From the NCBI RefSeq assembly GCF_921293095.1, contig NC_060257.1:54410968-54474967 (forward strand): DNA of 64,000 nt, given 5' to 3'. Positions 54,515 to 64,000 of the stretch are shown here, piece after piece; position 1 is the first letter of the stretch; every line of letters begins with the position of its first letter. This stretch comes from Ischnura elegans (taxonomy: Eukaryota; Arthropoda; Insecta; Odonata; Coenagrionidae). The notes under the pieces are model-generated. The model had not been told where the DNA came from and made no database searches. It saw only the letters and a program-made list of their open reading frames with translations. The translations under genes were made by a program, and so were the position numbers.

Positions 54515-54690
54515 GCTGTCAATCACCGCGCATTTAAATGGGTTTACCAAAGTTGCCACTGGCCGCGGACAAATTGATCCGAGTTTCACGGTGAAATAAG
54601 GTATAATTAGCGGCTTTAACAGTAATTTACATATATGATGATGCAATTTATAAAAATCCATAACTTTTCTAAACTATTCCCCACAGTGTA
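54515..54690. repeat. Dispersed repeat, inverse copy of 9776-9990
   Basis: Contains TTTAAATGGGTTTACC, GACAAATTGATCC, GTTTCACGGTGAAATAAGG and TATAATTAGCGG, inverse to the other copy. Element E inserted into its right edge. Confidence 0.65.
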
Positions 54691-54919
54691 GGTTCGAAGA
54701 TTTTCGCGGCGTTGATTAGATGATCTCTGCATTCTATTCGGGTTTTCACCGCGTCCGTTGTGTTTTGGCGACAAGTTTCGCAAAAGGCGAAAAATTTTCT
54801 GAGTTACCTCACATTCGACCTGAAGACGCTGACTGCAATGTCAGCAAAACTGTTGTCGCCAAAACACAACGGACGCGGTGAAAACCCGAATAGAATGCAG
54901 AGATAATCTATTCCCCACA
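54674..54919 (+). mobile_element. Fold-back element E with hammerhead-like core and 12-bp flanking repeats
   Basis: CTATTCCCCACA is repeated exactly at 54674-54685 and 54908-54919. A one-sided extension of about 32 bp (54686-54717) is followed by inverted arms (GATCTCTGCATTCTATTCGG and its inverse; GTGTTTTGGCGACAA and its inverse). The right half has CTGAAGA (54820-54826), unpaired C, perfect 6-bp stem GCTGAC/GTCAGC, AAAAC (54846-54850), TGTT, GTC (54855-54857). Confidence 0.82.
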
Positions 54920-55092
54920 ATAACAGTCATTAATACCACAAAATAATGGAAATAAGTGGATAGCGCTGCGGACATTTTAGAAATCCGATTACGATGTGCC
55001 CGAAGTGGCAACAGATATCACCCTTCTATGCAATGGAATTGGGCCTCTTATGTGCAGTTCCCTTGAAAATAAATTTCGACTACAGCCATTAT

Positions 55093-55525
55093 CCACACCA
55101 TGAAGTAAAATCTGATGCTTTCCCGGCGAATATATTCGAAAAAGGCTATTCGGGCTTCCAGCCGGGTGGTCTCCCTCCATTCTGCTGACGTTTCGAAACA
55201 CGAGTCGGGTTCCATCATCAGGGCTAATGGTGAGTGGATGAAGTTTCCCAGCTTATATACTCTTCAATTGGTTGTAAGGTCTACCGTGAGGCCGGGTACT
55301 CACTAGGTAATGTATGGAAACCGGCACTTAGGAAAATAAGATTGGCTGCCTCCCGGCCAATCACGGTAGACCTTACAACCAATTGAAGAGTATATAAGCT
55401 GGCAAACTTCATCCACTCACCATTAGCCCTGATGTTGGAACCCGACTCGCGTTCCGAAACGTCGGCAGGATGGAGGGAGACCACCCGGCTGGAAGCCCGA
55501 ATAGCCTTTTTCGAACCACACCATG
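55093..55525 (+). mobile_element. Fold-back element F, about 160-bp arms, 10-bp flanking repeats
   Basis: CCACACCATG is repeated at 55093-55102 and 55516-55525. A 33-bp left extension precedes long arms (55136 to about 55296 and 55350-55515). Each arm has a core: minus strand CTGATGA (55215-55221) with stem GGAAC/GTTTC, GAAAC, GTC; plus strand CTGATGT (55429-55435) with stem GGAAC/GTTCC, GAAAC (55456-55460), GTC. Confidence 0.82.
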
Positions 55526-55823
55526 GTTTAGCGCCAGCCGTATAAGGAAAACATACATGAGATCGACGGGGGAGGAAAGGAAATAAATAAAGTGGTTGGT
55601 GATGCTAAGGATGTGCACATCGGTCACTGTCAATCGAATCAAGGTTAAAATGTCAGGCGAGCATACGAACAAAGAGGAGTGCGTGTTCCTACCGAATATG
55701 ACGTCAACTTACCGGATGGGTCGAAAAAAAGACACCACAGTTAACATGCACTCATGCGTTAACAAGCATTTCAAAAAATGAACGCATAGCACTGACAATG
55801 GGAGTGTTCGAAATTTGTGTCTA

Positions 55824-56060
55824 AAGGCCTGTTTACACGATACATTAGCACGTACGAGTTAATGTGCGTTTGCGTGAACGATTTTTGTGGATCGGAACGG
55901 AACATGCACGAATGCTTGAACCAAATTAGAACAGGTTCTATTTTCTGTGCATGCATTCGCACAAGTTGGGTGGTTACACGGTGCATTTTGGCGTTCATTC
56001 TCGCGTTCACACATTTAGACATTAACCCGTACGTGTTAATGTACCGTGTAAACAGGCCTT
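55824..56060. mobile_element. MITE with 24-bp inverted ends
   Basis: Left AAGGCCTGTTTACACG, right CGTGTAAACAGGCCTT. Flanks CTAA and TTGA could be decayed TTAA targets. Ends similar to 45495-45733. Confidence 0.7.
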
Positions 56061-56149
56061 GAGAATTCGACCAAATTTATCATTTAAATCAAAAGATCAA
56101 CGCGTAATGGAGTGGAGTTTTTCCACATTGAAATTTTAAAAATTCAACT

Positions 56150-56262
56150 TTCCAAGATGATAATTTTTTTCGACCTAGATTACGATGTACCATGCACCGG
56201 CAACTTCAAGGTAAAAAAATGATTCGGAACCATTTTGTCGAAACCTAGGTCGAAATAAAGTT
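56150..56262 (+). repeat. Inverted repeat with a partial GAAAC-CTAG-GTC motif
   Basis: TTTTCGACCTAGATTACGA at the left is roughly inverse to GTCGAAACCTAGGTCGAAA at the right. GAAAC, CTAG, GTC recurs as in 3383-3696, but no CTGANGA box is present. Confidence 0.4.
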
Positions 56263-58109
56263 TATAATCGTTGAAATTTGCAAGCGTTTATTTAAAAATT
56301 TTGCAGTGTTATAATCCATAGGGCGCCGTCCTCGAATCACCCTCCATATGGGATTATATATTCAACATATTAAACAAAAAACGTATTTAAACATTCAAAG
56401 GTGAAATCCATCCCCTTCAGAACTCAATTCAACAAAGTGGAACCGTGGCCCAGCGGTTATGGTGTTCGATTCCTGTACCGAAGTTCCAAGATCGAGTACC
56501 AAACCCAAATATCAAAGGGTATTAATAGATATTTTACCTGTTTTAAAATTTCATTTACATACATGAACACCTTATAATTTTATCATAATTAATTTATTGA
56601 AATAGTGTACATCATTATGACAGAAAAATATATTTTCGCTCAGATCAGAAAATGCTAACGGCTGAAACTAATAGATTAAAAACTACATGTAAATCCAAGT
56701 AAAAAAATTTGATTAACTTTTCTAAGTTATTCTATAGTTCAAATCACAGATACTTCTAATTTTTACCCGCAATTATAAAGTTCTGGGCTACAAAATACCG
56801 ATGATGATAAAGCATCATTAATACGGAGAAATTCATAGGTGTCACAAAAAAAGCTTTCATTATAAATAATTTCATAATCGTCACCAAAAAATTGTTAAGG
56901 CTTTTCATCGAGGCTTATATACCTTCGAAAATGTGTAATAGTTGGTGAAATAAATGAAGAGAGAGACTGACATATAAACGCATTGAGAGTGAAATTACGA
57001 GATAAATACATGAATAATTATATCCTATCCATGTTTTTCCCTGACTTTCATGAGAATTTCCTGACTTAATTGATCGATTCGTCTTTCACTTGGTGAAAAT
57101 TCATGCTGAAAGAAGATAAACAACTTTGGTAAATTTTCTTACAATTTTCTCGAGTTCTCCTTATTTTTCTTTAGTTTTCTCCGTATCATTCTCGAGTACG
57201 CCTTGGCGTCGAGACTCGTCGTACCAAATTAAAAATACTGTGAAAATTTCCAACATTTGTTCATTTCCATTCATTTTCTGACTTGTCCATAGTTTCAAAA
57301 TTCGCTGACAATTCCAGGTTAATCCTGGCTTGACCCACCCTATAAACACTAAATGCAAAAGTAACACTAATGGCTACAGCTAGGTCGCGATGGACCGGTT
57401 GCCCCGTCATGGTTTGCCGAGAAACGAGGTGACGACATGGGCAAAGCGCATTTGAAACATCAAGTGAGTCAACAGCGCCTCTTTTCCTGCTTATCTCGCG
57501 GAGCCCTCTTTGAGTGCCCGACCTCACGAAGAGGTCGCTTCGGCCAGAACACGAGCAATTCATGAATCAACGGCGAATAGAAAATAGTAAAAGAGCACAT
57601 GGTTCACTACACGGCTAATGCGCGGCATGATATCCCCCGAAAAAGAAATCGCGAGGTCAGCATCACAGAATGATAATATACGAGTTCAATGTCTATTCAG
57701 AGCATATCTAAGTTCCGAAGGATATTATTTTCCATCAAATATCATGCGAATAACACGGTAGCAAGAATTTAAATAAAATCAATTTATAAGCAATAAATCT
57801 CTCAAGGGAAACATCCCCTCCCACTCACCCAGCCAATGGGCTTGAGAACCAATTTCCTGAAAGTGTACTGAAAAATTCTTTCTGTCGATTTATACGTGGT
57901 TACCAGTTGCTTTCGCATATTGAACAATGGACAGTATTTTTTTGGAAAAAGTTACGGAAAAAGAGTAGAAGAATCGAACGGTTGCGAAAAAAGCAGCAAC
58001 GCGGAATAGTGGGAAAATGACGTCACAAGACACACCGAGTAGCCGGTAGATCGCTCACTACGGCATTCGTAGGTGTTGAACTTCTGATAATGAAACAATT
58101 ACGCAATCT
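56263..58109. other. No supported gene
   Basis: AT-rich. At about 56447-56505 there is a tRNA-like TGGCCCAGCGGTTATGG...GTTCGATTCC remnant. At about 57205, GGCGTCGAGACTCGTCGTACC looks like a lone decayed arm of fold-back element A. A more GC-rich stretch (57370-57560) could be a 5' exon or promoter, but I cannot show it. Confidence 0.35.
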
Positions 58110-58311
58110 ATGGCAGCTGCAGGTCGAAATAAGTGGTGTTTTGTACCGATGTGTAATAATACGTGATAAAAACTCGACTGAGATGGTATTTGCCACGGTG
58201 CCGAAGGAGAAGAAAAGGCGAGAAGCATGGTTCCGACTTGCACGATGCGATATTCGTCTGTCTCCATCTTCGTTTTGGTTCTGCTGTGGCGACCGCTTTA
58301 ACGTATTCAAA
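58110..58311 (+). pseudogene. THAP zinc-finger domain, broken
   Basis: ATG at 58110 starts MAAAGRNKWCFVPMCNNT, then two stops and a frame change. TEMVFATVPKEKKRREAWF and RLARCD follow, then FWFCCGDRFN. That order (C..C near the start, FxxVPK, RREAWFRLAR, CxDxF) is the THAP fold of P-element transposases and host THAP proteins. The expected CEDHF is CGDRF, so the last zinc-ligand His is lost. No transposase body is found. Confidence 0.7.
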
Positions 58312-58559
58312 ATCATAAAATTCCAATATTGAGATTGCATCTACCCCCACCCCCTATCTTGGCTCTGGGTATAAATACTGAGAGAGTGCTGGTTGTATCA
58401 CTTTGAAAATGACATAATATGTTGAAACTATGGTCGGTAGTGGAGTATTGAATTGAAGTGTGGAAATTACCATTTGTTTTTATTACGGATAAACATATTG
58501 GGAATAAAAAAATCCTTAGTGACGCGATTCCGATACACTGCCTCCTCTTATTCTTTAAG

Positions 58560-58790
58560 AAAGGATGAACCCCAATTGACGTCATCTCGCGACAGCCCAG
58601 GGGAATAACCTCGAGCGCGGCGTCGAGGCCCAAGCTCGTTACGTGGGCGTAGGGAGCGGGGAGCGGCATCGGCACCCAGAGGCGGCGGTCGCAGACGTCG
58701 ACCCGTCTCATTCGGGGAGCCGAATCCTCCCAGTAAATGCAAATGCCGCTTTTTGGTGAGAGCTGCCTCGCCGAACCTAGTACACTCCAA
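58560..58790. other. GC- and CpG-rich patch
   Basis: GC-rich and rich in CG dinucleotides compared with its flanks, with GAGCGCGGCGTCGAGGCC and GGGAGCGGGGAGCGGCATCGG. Could be a promoter-like island or a foreign insert. No gene start is recognisable. Confidence 0.4.
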
Positions 58791-58875
58791 CGTGCGACTC
58801 CCTCACCATCATTACACAAATTTTCTGTAGAGTCAATAAAACAAAAAATATTGCAAAAATATATTTCAATTATTA

Positions 58876-59095
58876 TGAACCCCTTGCGCTGAAGTGAAAA
58901 GTCTACCTCGTCGTAAACTGTCGATACCAAAGCGCCCAATGACGATAAAAGTCGTCATCAGACTTTCATAATTTTTGCACTATTTAGGGAAAAAATATAA
59001 ATACTTTGAAAGTTTAACAACATTTAAACATCCATTACGTATGAAGTTGATGGTTGGTGAATTAACTTTGTGGAAGTTATACATGATAAAATAAA
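58876..59095 (+). mobile_element. piggyBac-like end, second copy
   Basis: Starts at TGAA (decayed TTAA) followed by CCCCTTGCGCTG, with GACGATAAAAGTCGTC and AACTTTGTGGAAGTTATAC. Homologous to the inverse of 7560-7778. Confidence 0.6.
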
Positions 59096-59115
59096 ATAAA
59101 ATCACCTTGTTATTT

Positions 59116-59142
59116 CCACACATTAAGAGTGTGTGGAAAGTA
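59116..59142. repeat. Perfect 10-bp hairpin
   Basis: TTTCCACACA and TGTGTGGAAA flank a 7-base loop. May mark the edge of the adjacent piggyBac-like piece. Confidence 0.6.
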
Positions 59143-59149
59143 CAAAGTG

Positions 59150-60768
59150 ATTACAGTTCTCTCAAAAAAGTAAGTACCAACTTTGAAAAATTCACCACTA
59201 CGTCAACAGTCATTGATGTCGTTCAATGCAGCCATGCATGCACATCAGAATTACGCAAGACAAGGAAGAAAAATCAAACATTTTCCGCATCAAACAACAT
59301 CCGATAGGAAACTACTGACGCGATAAATTAGAACGCATGTGTGTCTAAATGTGGACTCCTCCACCGCCTCACAATGATATATGTATCCCGGACCCACGAC
59401 ACCCACGCCAAACGGCGACAGCGTAAAATTCGATCAGATACGATAAATCATCGGGTGAGTTGGATAAAACTAAACGCGTATCGATTACGAAATGAGAAAG
59501 GCTGTGATATGACCTCGGCCTTCCTTTTTATTCCCACTTACGGACATGCATTTGGGGGATCGATGACTTCAAATACGTGTCATTGTTTGCTGAACAGGCT
59601 GAGTCCAATGTGTAGTAATAAAAAAATTTCTGAGATGTCAAGATCTTCCACGGGAATTGTTATGTTCAATCTGCTACTTTCAAAGTGCAAGGGTCCAATT
59701 CAGTCCTAAACATAAGCATTTAAGGCACAATACTGGTTTAGAAATTACCGACTACAAGAGTAACCACAGTTACAGGAGTTAAAATAAATCCTCAACATAT
59801 TCTATAAAACTTAATCTTATCTACAAAAAATAAGGAAAAACAGCACAGCTATAACACGTTAGTCTACTCACTATTAACAGCTATGAAACAAAGGTTCTCT
59901 CGTTTTACAGGATTAATACTTCAGAATGAGAGCACAAAATACGACAGGCCAGGCGGGAGTGATGCGTCCATTTAACATCGTTTCAAAAAAAATTGAGTCA
60001 CCACCTAATTTGCATTCAGTGACCTGAAAGGGACAGAAGGGCCACAAAGGGCCAATCATTTCCTTAAGCACATCGCTGAGACTGCAATGACCTTTTCAAG
60101 CCGACAATGTAGGTTGAAAGTCACTAGGAAAAGAAGGTATATCTCTGCTCCACAATTCCTTTAATAAGACTTCAATCCGTCAACAAAAGCATGATGGCAC
60201 CAAGCCCAAACAGTCAATGAGATCATTTATTTCATGAAATGCAAATGAAACTACAGGAAATGCCAGTTACGGCAACAGCTATTTACCGACGTTCACACAT
60301 CTCCTCACGTGAAATGGCCCCGTAAAAAATGTTAACATTGGAGGTAGCGAGTTTCTAAAGACAGATAGTAATAGTCAATTTTCTAACAGATATTTGGGAC
60401 TTCGACCCGAGTATTACAACACCATATGCACTGCCTCAACACAACACTCTTATCACTCAGTCTTTCCTATGCCCGAGCCTCCTCCTAATCTTAGGTTCGT
60501 ATTAACAATTTTAAAATTTTAATCTTCGACAAAATAAGAAAAAATTATAAAATATTTATGAATTTCGCAATATCGGATTATTATAACAAAAAAAAACAAA
60601 AACAGAAAATAAATATATATTATTGTGCTATTAAAAATGTATTAGGAAGAACAAATTAAAAAACCAACCCCTCAAAAATATTAATGCTTCAATCTGCAAT
60701 TTTGTGATTGTATTAAAATGTTTCATCTTCGATCTTGATTCGTTATAAATAATTTTACCTGGGGATCG
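59150..60768. other. No supported gene
   Basis: Includes a 122-codon plus-strand open frame (59341-59709) without recognisable domain, start context or splice partners. Confidence 0.4.
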
Positions 60769-61078
60769 GGTTGGTCTGGTGGCTAGAGTGTTGGCTTCCC
60801 ACCCGACGAGCTCGGGTTCAAATCCCGGCAGTGGCAGAGAATTTTCAGAGACTGCCCGATCCCTGCTTGAGTGTTGTGTGGAGGACATTTCAAGCGCAGC
60901 ACTCCGTCCGTCGGATGGGACGTTAAGCCGTGGTCCCCTTGGCGCCTTTCGTCAAGAGCAGGCTAATGCCGACGCCGGGTTTCTCTCCACCCTTCCTTCC
61001 ATACCCTTCCCTCATGGCGCAAATGACCTCAGCTGTCGGTCGCCTCCTCCAAATACCATACCATACCAATAATTTTAC
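60769..61078 (+). mobile_element. tRNA-derived SINE, family B, full-length copy
   Basis: Head GGTTGGTCTGGTGGCTAGAG with B box GGTTCAAATCCCGG. Body has GGGACGTTAAGCCG and CCCCTTGGCGCC. It ends in CCATACCATACC repeats. About 310 bp. Best reference for the inverse copies at 22705, 24352 and 28556. Confidence 0.88.
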
Positions 61079-63954
61079 TTATTATGACAAACAGCATTTT
61101 ACACCGCCAAGGCAAGCATATACTCTAAAAAATTCACAATACATACTTATAAACTGGTTGGTTGGGGTTTATCACAGGATTCAATTGAACAACAATTGCA
61201 AACGCGACATGATGACCGGCAATGAGATCATGAGTTTTTGAATACATGGTAATTAAATGGGCATTTGACTAGCGAAAACAAATATCGTAACGCAGGAATA
61301 TGAAATAAATGGTACTAACAGAACTGCCAATGTACGGTGAAAAATATCCTAGGAAATAACCGCGAACTAGCCTACGGCGTACCTTTACCGGATCATCCGA
61401 GAGTGTAAAATGAATATTCCAGAGAGGAAAAATAATTATTGTCAAACGAAAAGGTACCCTTTATATCCAAAATGTCCTTGCGTACAAATATTAAGTTATC
61501 GTGAATTGGACGCAAATATGGTAATCACTAACAAATGAATTAACACCTAAAGAAGTTTAGGGGTCAATAATGGCGCCTTTTTGAAGCAATGTCTGCTTAC
61601 AGCGTGAACAAAAATTTTTCGAAAAAAAAACAGAATATATTAATCACTTTTTACGGTAACACTATCAAGGGGGCGAAGTAATATTTACGAAGGATGAAAT
61701 TCGCTGAGACATAAATCAAATGGCTTGACCGGTATTCGACCCAGGAAATAGGGGGACAGGTGGATGGATCGTGGTTAACTCGAATTGTTTTTTCTCAGCT
61801 GATTTCATCCTAAGGTAGCATAACGGTACGGTTATTAGAAGAAACATGTTGATATATATCGAGGAAAAGACGTTGTTTGTTTGCTGTTAGAGGCATGTAA
61901 CAGACATAAGTGACCAAAAAAATTTTATTTGACATTCAAGTACCAGTGAAGTTTTAATCAGCAGAACAGCAATACAACAAAACCATAACTTCGCACTATG
62001 CCGTAAACCTAACACTTAGAATACATTACAACTACTAGAAGAAGGAATATCCCATGCACAGCCACCACACCCGCTCGGAAGAACTAGTTACTGGTCATAT
62101 GCGGAATTCAGACGTATGGACCTTTATAGACCCTTTTTGACGGTCTTAAAATGTGCGGAATACGGATGCGACACCCAATACTGCCGGGATCGGCACCCGG
62201 CCCCGTGGGGTTGTATACCAACGTCTAGAATCCACCCGATCGCCAAGATTATTATTATTTTGAATGTCAAAAACGGACGGCGAATGGACGAAAAATTATA
62301 CGCACTTGGAAAAATGGTAAAAAATAGTCGTTTTCAATTCCTGGATTCCACGGGCGCCCTTGACGTAAAATTGGGGCATCTATTTAAGTGACGCCCACTC
62401 CTGCGGAAGACCAGCGCCGTAAATACATCACAAGGCCGAAAACTGGACGTCTTCAGAAATCTCCAAGGGAACAGTCAATGGAATCAAGGATAGGATATAA
62501 TTAGTTGTGCGAAGGTTTTTTTCGCGATGGGATAAAGGGAGTAGATTTCGCGACCGGGCGATCCAAAACAAGTAATTTTTACTCCCTTATTCCTCACGAG
62601 CTTGTCCTGTTAGTCTGTTTTGTCGATGGAATCTTGTAATTGACTTTTAACTCACTTCCCTTTGTCCGATCGGCTTGAAATGTAACATAACAATATTCCG
62701 TAATCGGACATTCGAAATGTTGCTCCATTGTGCTCTAACTATGATTTATTGAATTTCTATTTGGAAAATAGTTCGAAAATTACCCAATAGATGGCGATAG
62801 TTCAAAATATTTTTGCAGAAATTTCATTTTAACCTCTGGTTTCATCGAAAACTTCATTCACCACTAAAAAGTAGAAGATAAAAGAGATTTAAAAAAAAAT
62901 TTTAAAAACAGAATAAAATGTATTTAAAAGTAAAATAAATATGCTTTTTATCATTCGGTGAAAAAAGCGTGGACGCCGACTATGTTTAGATAATATAGCA
63001 AGCCAATGCTTACTCACCTATTAGCTCTTCCAAACTAATATCTAACAAACCTAATAATCACTCAAGCTATATTCTCCGTTTGACGAACGGCTTACTTTTT
63101 AGTGTACTTCATACTGTTTTTTTTAAAGCGTGTTTTTCCAGTTTCTTTTTTTTGGTATGTCATATTATATTTCTCCCTACTTCTCAAAAAATTGAGAAAG
63201 CCTGCAGGGTTGTACGGAAAATGTTGTCCGAACAAGAGAACAACATGACACAGTGGAAATCCAGATGCATTTTCCACTTAAAGCCCGCGGAAACCTACGT
63301 CAAAAGTTTCCCAAGATTAATTAAAGGGCTTGATAAAGTGGGATACCACGAATAACTAAGAATTGTAACTATAAATATCAAATGTTCTGAATTAATTGCG
63401 TAGGACAGATTACTAAGGATGTAAAAGAGAAGATATATGTCACTTTGAAAATACTAATAGATAGGAGAGCGGAATGGAGAACTGCATTAAACCAATTCCA
63501 TACCAAACCAATGCGCCGAGTGCCAGAGGGCCTCAACGCGAAACATTTTTTTTTCTTAATTTTCCTTATTTAAAGGAGGGCCCAAACTACCTCATCCCCT
63601 TAAATTCTCTCCTGACCACTAATTTTTAGATAACAAGCCACGAGATTATGGAATATTATTCCATATTACAATAGTGATCATTCCCAAAAACAAAATTTTC
63701 GCAGCCATTAGTCTGCTTGCATGCCCCTTATGGGAGCAACATGGTGTACGTATGACCTGGACGGCTGTGGGAAGAAATAGGTCAGGTCAAAATGTGGAAC
63801 ACAGGAAAATAGGACAAGGCGAAAGGGGACGTTTCCCTACGGCATTGAGGAACCCTGGGAGTAGTAGTGATCGCAATTTTGGACATCTCGCCAATCACCA
63901 TGGAGATGCCTTGACGGATAACATGTAAACGAAGAATACATCCGAAAATATTCC
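61079..63954. other. No supported gene
   Basis: AT-rich intergenic sequence. The two longest open frames (62116-62391, 63080-63355) show no recognisable domain. Confidence 0.4.
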
Positions 63955-64000
63955 GCCGGCCTCGGAGGCGGCGGGGTTAATTCCTCCCCGGCCAAACAGA
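63955..64000 (+). mobile_element. Start of a family A SINE, cut by the window edge
   Basis: GCCGGCCTCGGAGGCGGCGG followed by TTAATTCCTCCCCGGCC matches the first 40 bases of 51664-51858. Confidence 0.7.

Noticed and set aside
57261..57563. 100-codon minus-strand frame as a cnn 5' exon
   Set aside because: Position and composition are suggestive, but phase and splice sites do not join convincingly to 50834, and no family resemblance is visible.
58313..58939. 208-codon minus-strand open frame
   Set aside because: It spans a GC-rich patch and runs into a piggyBac-like end. No recognisable domain, and homologous repeat sequence covers its start.
60769..60850. tRNA gene (also near 22870, 4440 and 51700)
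   Set aside because: A and B boxes are present, but no cloverleaf acceptor stem forms, and the sequence continues into SINE bodies shared between copies.
1..64000. CRISPR array, operon, prophage or other prokaryotic system
   Set aside because: No regularly spaced repeats, no tandem intact ORFs, and the two real genes have spliceosomal introns.

Overview
The window is AT-rich, intron-bearing animal DNA. Its two recognisable genes, GT-AG introns, tRNA-derived SINEs and dense DNA-transposon debris fit an arthropod, most likely an insect. The SINE families remind me of odonate (damselfly or dragonfly) genomes, but that is a weak, memory-based guess.

Region 1 (about 1.16-8.6 kb, plus strand) holds a trypsin-type serine protease split over six recognisable exons. 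The catalytic His, Asp and Ser fall in three different exons, and the introns are packed with transposon fragments. The signal-peptide exon is not identified. Region 2 (about 8.6-14.4 kb) has no gene I can support, only repeats, palindromes and a decayed protein-like stretch. Region 3 (14.47-50.83 kb, minus strand) is a centrosomin / CDK5RAP2-type centrosome scaffold gene. It has 16 coding exons of the long form, with the CM1 motif near the 5' end and a CM2-like coiled coil just before the stop at 14471. An extra exon at 32215-32274 carries its own stop and would give a short isoform. Nearly all splice junctions are phase 0. The 5'-most exon and promoter are not identified. Region 4 (50.8-64 kb) has no recognised host gene. 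It holds hAT and piggyBac-like MITEs, SINEs, a broken THAP-domain fragment, a GC-rich patch and fold-back elements.

The most interesting signal is a set of small fold-back elements, each made of two inverted arms. The best ones carry the same RNA-like signature on the plus strand: a CTGAWGA-type box, one unpaired base, a stem-loop whose sequence differs between elements but whose pairing is kept, then GAAAC, a 0-4 nt gap and a GTC or GTA triplet. That is the layout of a minimal type I hammerhead ribozyme with a very short stem III. Three members (33.1, 54.7 and 55.1 kb) are flanked by direct repeats of unequal length (17, 12 and 10 bp) and have about 32-43 bp of extra sequence on one side only. 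This resembles Penelope-like retroelement organisation rather than an ordinary cut-and-paste MITE. The element-to-element covariation is read from the sequence; ribozyme activity and the Penelope link are inference.

Other mobile content includes hAT elements with intact 8-bp target duplications (one about 3 kb with a dead transposase C-terminus), pogo/Tigger-like elements, TTAA-flanked piggyBac-like pieces, LINE 3' ends and at least three tRNA-derived SINE families. Several insertions are nested, so relative ages can be read.
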